From: SFLA01 sp045595165
GTDB taxonomy: Bacteria; Bacillota; Clostridia; Oscillospirales; CAG-382
Direction: 5' to 3'
Length of the DNA stretch: 64,000 bases
Assembly (NCBI GenBank): GCA_045595165.1
Contig: JAZNZY010000021.1
Location: 62,001 to 126,000, forward strand
In this document: piece after piece, positions 60,535 to 64,000 of the stretch
How positions within the stretch are numbered: the first letter of the stretch is position 1
Layout: the number at the start of each line of letters is the position of its first letter
Made by a program: the position numbers and the translations under genes
Notes under the pieces: model-generated
What the model was told of the DNA's origin: nothing
Seen by the model: only the letters and a program-made list of their open reading frames with translations
Databases searched by the model: none

Positions 60535-60928
60535 TTCTTTGAATCTCTCTCCAATCCAGATCTCCTCTGCCGAGGGCGAGGATAAGCGCTTCCGCCGTTG
60601 CGATATTGGTGGCAACGGGGATATTATGGCTATCGCACAGACGGATGACCTGAAGGGTATTATCTATGTACTCGGCATCCGAATTGGGATCCCGCAGGAA
60701 GATAACCAGATCTATCTCGTTATATGCGATACGGGCAGCGATCTGCTCTGCTCCGCCGTGAGCGCCCGCAAGCATACGGGTAACCTTAAGTCCCGTAGCC
60801 TCGCTTATATATTTTCCTGTCGTAGCTGTTGCACAAAGATTATGCTTGGCAAGCACTCCGCAATAAGCTATGCAGAATTCTGTGATAAGCTCTTTTTTCT
60901 TATCGTTGGCGATAATTGCTATTTCCAT
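60530..60928 (-). CDS. Methylglyoxal synthase-like protein
   Basis: 132 residues of the MGS-like fold (phosphate-binding Rossmann-like). Family features: NDKKKELITEF near the N terminus, the ATATTGKYI loop near residue 37, IPVATNIATAEALI near residue 98. In E. coli MgsA the catalytic Asp lies in GGDQQ; here this reads GGAEQ, and the active-site His near HDPD seems to be Tyr/Ile-Asp. So activity on dihydroxyacetone phosphate is doubtful. Methylglyoxal synthase remains the closest named family. Downstream of a MinD-like ATPase. Confidence 0.75.
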   Translation of the reverse strand: MEIAIIANDKKKELITEFCIAYCGVLAKHNLCATATTGKYISEATGLKVTRMLAGAHGGAEQIAARIAYNEIDLVIFLRDPNSDAEYIDNTLQVIRLCDSHNIPVATNIATAEALILALGRGDLDWREIQRK

Positions 60929-60956
60929 AATAATGATCGTCCTTTCTTGCCTTATT

Positions 60957-61751
60957 TTATTTAAGATAAAATTTTCTTCTTAAGGTGCGGTAAACTCCCT
61001 TGAACAAGGGAACCTCGTTTCCGCACAGACGGTATGCGATATTTACCGCCGCCGCCTCAAAGGAATACGCCTTGCCCTTGGAATTGCAAAAGGCGATTCC
61101 GCCCTTTTCCGCCTCCAAAGCCACGTTTTTATCCCAGGGAACGATTCCCAGCAGGGGAACTGCGGAATGAAGGATAATATCCGCAGGGTCGGGCAGTAAG
61201 CCTTTTTCCGCCTCTTTTTTGCGGAACATATTTATTACGAGATATTGCTCTTTTAATCCTTCTTTTGCCAGAAGAGAAGCCGTTTTCTCCGCCGCGCGGA
61301 CTGCTGTGGACTGGTGGGCTGTAACGATGACCGCCGTATCCGCACAAGAAGCCAGAAGAGAATAATATGGCGAATATTCCGCCGAGGAATCTATGAGCAC
61401 GTAATCGTATATGCTTTTGAGATATGTAAACAGTGCGTGGGTGCGCTCCGGATCAAGAAGAGATCCGTCATAGGTCTGGGGCGCGGGTATAAAATCGGGA
61501 AAACCGCGCTTCTCGGCTTTGATTATAGCTTTTTCCACCGGACAAGCGCCGACAATAACGTCCTTTATGTCAAAAAGCGAGGCGCTCTCACAGCCCAGAA
61601 GGATATCCATACTGCGCATACCCAAGTCCCCGTCCGCAACGAGAACCTTTTTGCCCAGACTTGTTAATGCCCCTGCCAGATTGGCGGTAACGAAGCTTTT
61701 TCCCACGCCGCCTTTAAAGGAAGTAACAAAAACACATCTGCCCAAAACCAA
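60957..61751 (-). CDS. MinD/ParA-like P-loop ATPase
   Basis: 264 residues. Deviant Walker A FKGGVGKS at residues 12-19 with the signature lysine, LVADGDLGMRSMDILLG near residue 37 and YVLIDSSAEYSPYY near residue 115 (Walker B region, where MinD usually has DSPAGIE). The start is TTG 61751 with AAGGAGG 4 bases upstream; a second TTG two codons on is possible. The C terminus is not a clear amphipathic MinD membrane helix although it ends in basic residues. No minC or minE is adjacent, so a cell-division role is not assured. Confidence 0.82.
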   Translation of the reverse strand: MVLGRCVFVTSFKGGVGKSFVTANLAGALTSLGKKVLVADGDLGMRSMDILLGCESASLFDIKDVIVGACPVEKAIIKAEKRGFPDFIPAPQTYDGSLLDPERTHALFTYLKSIYDYVLIDSSAEYSPYYSLLASCADTAVIVTAHQSTAVRAAEKTASLLAKEGLKEQYLVINMFRKKEAEKGLLPDPADIILHSAVPLLGIVPWDKNVALEAEKGGIAFCNSKGKAYSFEAAAVNIAYRLCGNEVPLFKGVYRTLRRKFYLK

Positions 61752-61794
61752 AACGCCTCCTTCCGCATTTTAAACATAAACCTATAGATATAAT

Positions 61795-61823
61795 ATTATA
61801 TTACACTCACCACGATTTGTCAA
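61795..61823 (-). promoter_or_regulatory. Promoter of the minD-like operon
   Basis: Minus strand -35 TTGACA (61818-61823), 17-bp spacer, -10 TATAAT (61795-61800): full consensus. No terminator is seen between here and aspS, so it may also feed mgsA-like, hisS and further genes. Confidence 0.87.
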
Positions 61824-61865
61824 CGAAAATAAGTGTGAATTAATTTTTAATATGTAAGAAAAATG

Positions 61866-61893
61866 TTGACTTATGTTAAAAAATTAATATAAT
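61866..61893 (+). promoter_or_regulatory. pyrR promoter
   Basis: -35 TTGACT (61866-61871), 16-bp spacer, -10 TATAAT (61888-61893). Transcription would begin near 61900, so the upstream in-frame ATG at 61898 cannot be the start of pyrR. Confidence 0.75.
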
Positions 61894-61939
61894 TATAATG
61901 ACGGTATATAAAAATCTTTTTTTCAAAAAGGCGTGTTAT

Positions 61940-62482
61940 ATGTACAGAGAAAAAACCATATTGCTGGACGAGCAAGCGCTGGACCGCTCTCTTACCCGTA
62001 TAAGCCACGAGATTGCGGAGAAAAACGAGGACATCTCATCTCTGTGTCTTGTGGGTATCCGCAGCAGAGGGCTTCCCCTTGCAGTCCGCATTGCCGAGAA
62101 AATTAAAAATTCCTACGGAGTAGCCGTTCCCGTGGAGGAACTGGACGTATCCCCTTTCCGCGACGATACGGGCGCGCCCTATTCCCACGGCACTTCCACG
62201 CTTAACGTTCCCGTAGAGGGAAAGACGGTTATTCTGGTGGATGACGTTTTGTATACCGGCAGAACGGTGCGCGCCGCTATAGAAGCGGTAATGCACTCCG
62301 GCAGACCCGCCGCCATACGCCTTGCCGCGCTTATTGACCGCGGCCACAGAGAGTTGCCTATACGGGCAGATTACGTGGGTAAAAACGTACCCACCTCCCG
62401 CAAGGAAAAAATTGCGGTGCGCGTAAAGGAATTGGACGGAAAAACGGAAGTTGCGATTTTAGAACCAACGGACGTAGTATAA
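61940..62482 (+). CDS. pyrR: PyrR bifunctional pyrimidine regulator / uracil phosphoribosyltransferase
   Basis: 180 residues. Binds UMP-loaded to pyr leader RNA to promote termination in many Gram-positives and has uracil phosphoribosyltransferase activity. PRPP motif VILVDDVLYTGRTVRAA near residues 96-112; RGHRELPIRADYVGKNVPTS near residue 135-155 is a family hallmark. Start ATG 61940 is set by the promoter position and an AAGG site. No pyr biosynthetic genes are nearby, and I see no PyrR-binding leader here. Confidence 0.95.
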   Translation: MYREKTILLDEQALDRSLTRISHEIAEKNEDISSLCLVGIRSRGLPLAVRIAEKIKNSYGVAVPVEELDVSPFRDDTGAPYSHGTSTLNVPVEGKTVILVDDVLYTGRTVRAAIEAVMHSGRPAAIRLAALIDRGHRELPIRADYVGKNVPTSRKEKIAVRVKELDGKTEVAILEPTDVV

Positions 62483-62522
62483 AAATAAAAAACAAATTCC
62501 GAGGGATACGGAGCATTTGGAT

Positions 62523-62720
62523 GCAGAAGGAATTTTAACGAGCGGGAGCTGTAGTGGACTACAGCAAGCGAAGTTAAAATTTCTACAAAAACGCAGGATA
62601 ATTAAATTCAAAGAAATTCTGTAAGAATTTCTACCGCTGAACCGTTAGAGCGGACAGCCGAGGAGGCCTGTCCCTACGGTTATCGAATAGCCGTTTGTAA
62701 AGTGCGTTTTTGGTTCTGCG
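62523..62720 (-). repeat. 195-bp multi-stem element, copy e (with TCCCTACGG hairpin as H1)
   Basis: Read on the minus strand. P1 GCAGAA (62719-62714) / TTCTGC (62528-62523); P2 CAAAAACGCA (62712-62703) / TGCGTTTTTG (62595-62586); H1 is a TCCCTACGG-family hairpin (62650-62697); H2 AGAAATTC/GAATTTCT (62612-62632); H3 outer GTTAAAA/TTTTAAC (62533-62579), inner GCTGTAG/CTACAGC (62548-62565). Same length class as copies a-d though in the opposite orientation to its gene neighbours. Confidence 0.85.
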
Positions 62721-62753
62721 CCGAATGAACGTGTCCCAAAAAGGAGAAATAAT

Positions 62754-63845
62754 ATGTCTTCTCTCGCAAAAATTACTGTAATTTTACCTTCTCTCAATCC
62801 TGATGAGAAACTTAAAAAGACGGTGGACGGGCTTATTGAAGCCGGATTTACCGATATAGTCATTATTAACGACGGAAGCAAGACCGAATGTGAAGGGAAC
62901 TTCCCTTCGCCCGAGGAATACCCCTGCTGTACGGTACTTAACCATTGGATAAACCGCGGCAAGGGTGCGGGACTTAAGACCGCCTTTGCATACGTTAAAA
63001 AAACACGCCCCGAATGTCTTGGTGTGGTAACCGTGGACGGGGACGGACAGCACCGCCCCGATGACGTGCGCGCCTGTGCTTTACGTATGCTGGAGGAGGG
63101 CAAGGTCATTCTGGGTGTGCGCAACTTCAACCTGCCCGGAATACCCGCAAGAAGCGTTTTCGGCAATAAGATGACCTCTTTCGTGTTTAAATTCCTTTGC
63201 GGAATGAAGATAACCGACACCCAGACGGGTCTGCGCGCCATTCCCATAGAGCATCTTGATGCGCTTATGTCCGTAAAGGGCGAGCGGTTTGAATACGAAA
63301 CCAATATGCTTCTGGCATTCAAGGATTACGATATTCCTTACGGGGAAAATTCAATACACACGGTATACATAGAAGAAAACAAGACCAGCCACTTTAATCC
63401 CTTGCGGGATTCTGTCCGCATATACAAGCAGATATTCGGCTATGCCTTCTCTTCTCTTTCCGCCACAGCCATAGATCTTGGCGCGTTTGCGCTGTTCTTC
63501 TGGCTGTTGTTCCCCAAGGGAATAGAAAACAAGGAGCTGTGCACCGCAGTCTGCTCTGTTATGGCGAGAGTTATTTCCTCGTTTTGCAATTATTTCGTTA
63601 ACTTTAGGTTTGTGTTTGCCAAAAAGAAGGGCGCAAAGCACACCTTGTTAAAATATTATCTTTTGGCTATAGGGGTTATGATAATATCCAGCCTTTCCAC
63701 GGCGGGAATGACCATGCTGCTGCCCGAGGGCGCGGCTACGGGACTCATAACCGTAGTAAAAGCGGGAATAGACACACTGCTGTTTTTACTTACGTTCACC
63801 CTGCAGCGTGAATGGGTATTCGGAGGAAAAAAGAAAAATGATTAA
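62754..63845 (+). CDS. GT2 glycosyltransferase fused to GtrA-like membrane domain
   Basis: 363 residues. The N-terminal half is a family 2 glycosyltransferase (ILPSLNPDEKL near residue 10, VTVDGDGQHRPDD near residue 91-103 with the DxD-like site, DTQTGLRAI near residue 160), resembling polyprenol-phosphate sugar synthases. The C-terminal half (about residues 230-355) has four membrane helices of the GtrA type, with NYFVNFRFVF and LTFTLQREWVF as family markers. Likely makes and flips an undecaprenyl-linked sugar for an envelope glycan. AAAGGAG precedes the ATG. It overlaps the next gene by 8 bp. Confidence 0.92.
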   Translation: MSSLAKITVILPSLNPDEKLKKTVDGLIEAGFTDIVIINDGSKTECEGNFPSPEEYPCCTVLNHWINRGKGAGLKTAFAYVKKTRPECLGVVTVDGDGQHRPDDVRACALRMLEEGKVILGVRNFNLPGIPARSVFGNKMTSFVFKFLCGMKITDTQTGLRAIPIEHLDALMSVKGERFEYETNMLLAFKDYDIPYGENSIHTVYIEENKTSHFNPLRDSVRIYKQIFGYAFSSLSATAIDLGAFALFFWLLFPKGIENKELCTAVCSVMARVISSFCNYFVNFRFVFAKKKGAKHTLLKYYLLAIGVMIISSLSTAGMTMLLPEGAATGLITVVKAGIDTLLFLLTFTLQREWVFGGKKKND

Positions 63846-64000
63846 ACGTAATAAACAAAAGAAAGAACGCTCCAAGGGTATGAAGACGTTTGTGCTCGTG
63901 GTAAAGCGCACCCTTATAACCCTGCTGGTAGTACTGCTTTTCCTTGTGGGAAGCGTTTACGCGCTGGGACTCACCCTTGCCAACGGACCCAGCCCCTCTT
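63838..64000 (+). CDS. Probable phosphodiester glycosidase family protein (N-terminal part)
   Basis: Starts at ATG 63838 with GGAGG 11 bases upstream, overlapping the previous stop, and runs off the window after 54 codons. A basic N terminus (KRNKQKKERSKG) is followed by one membrane helix (LITLLVVLLFLVGSVYALGL) and ANGPSPS. A membrane anchor ending in GPSPT/S is characteristic of Clostridial phosphodiester glycosidase (NAGPA-like) proteins, which often follow GT2-GtrA genes. The domain itself is beyond the window, so this is a tentative call. Confidence 0.6.
   Translation, partial: MIKRNKQKKERSKGMKTFVLVVKRTLITLLVVLLFLVGSVYALGLTLANGPSPS

Overview
The window reads as a stretch of chromosome from an uncultured gut-type Bacillota, most likely class Clostridia. 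The signs are a PolC-type replicative polymerase, the Gram-positive order pyrH-frr-uppS-cdsA-dxr-rseP-ispG-polC, ThiT under a TPP riboswitch, PyrR, many lipoproteins with Ser/Glu-rich linkers, sigma-A promoters with exact 17-bp spacers, and Rho-independent terminators. There is no rRNA, phage, CRISPR array or transposase gene. One tRNA (Val, anticodon TAC) is present. The species cannot be named from this sequence.

Layout. 1-10,674 (minus): one long operon from a promoter at 10,646-10,674, made of a lipoprotein, pyrH, frr, uppS, cdsA, dxr, rseP, an L-asparaginase, ispG and polC (which runs off the left edge). 10,679-19,051 (minus): uvrB-uvrA-serine hydrolase-radical SAM pair. 19,135-24,395: DcrB-like lipoprotein, tRNA-Val, a six-hairpin array, YitT protein, solute-binding lipoprotein, patatin. 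24,414-31,140: TspO, two Gfo/Idh oxidoreductases, a second solute-binding lipoprotein, a membrane protein and a small lipoprotein. 31,291-34,314 (minus): a glycerol-3-phosphate-dehydrogenase-like triad. 34,481-38,378 (minus): three related surface proteins, each with its own promoter. 38,423-45,861 (plus): glycerate kinase, membrane protein, MoxR ATPase, DUF58, transglutaminase, zinc-ribbon protein. 45,965-48,050 (minus): lipid kinase and TmcAL, divergent from ackA and a TRIC-like channel (48,001-49,902). 50,066-61,823 (minus): minD-like, mgsA-like, hisS, aspS, a Gld-like ABC exporter with DUF4340 protein and lipoprotein, then the TPP riboswitch and thiT. 61,866-64,000 (plus): pyrR, a GT2-GtrA fusion and the start of a probable phosphodiester glycosidase.

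The genes are mostly housekeeping: isoprenoid and phospholipid precursors, translation, repair, acetate formation, thiamine uptake and envelope. The unusual content lies between the genes. I see four interleaved families of structured, apparently mobile, non-coding DNA: (1) a ~195-bp multi-stem element in five copies whose stems change sequence but keep pairing; (2) ~35-40-bp REP-like hairpins carrying GGGGACCCC, which are present or absent at equivalent positions of other repeats; (3) ~102-107-bp elements built of heptamer arms around a central hairpin; (4) short hairpins tagged by TCCCTACGG. They nest inside one another, lie at stop codons and terminators, and one splits a conserved 5' leader. 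This is the best candidate for an undescribed system. Whether it acts as RNA, as DNA mobilised in trans by a transposase encoded elsewhere, or both cannot be decided here.
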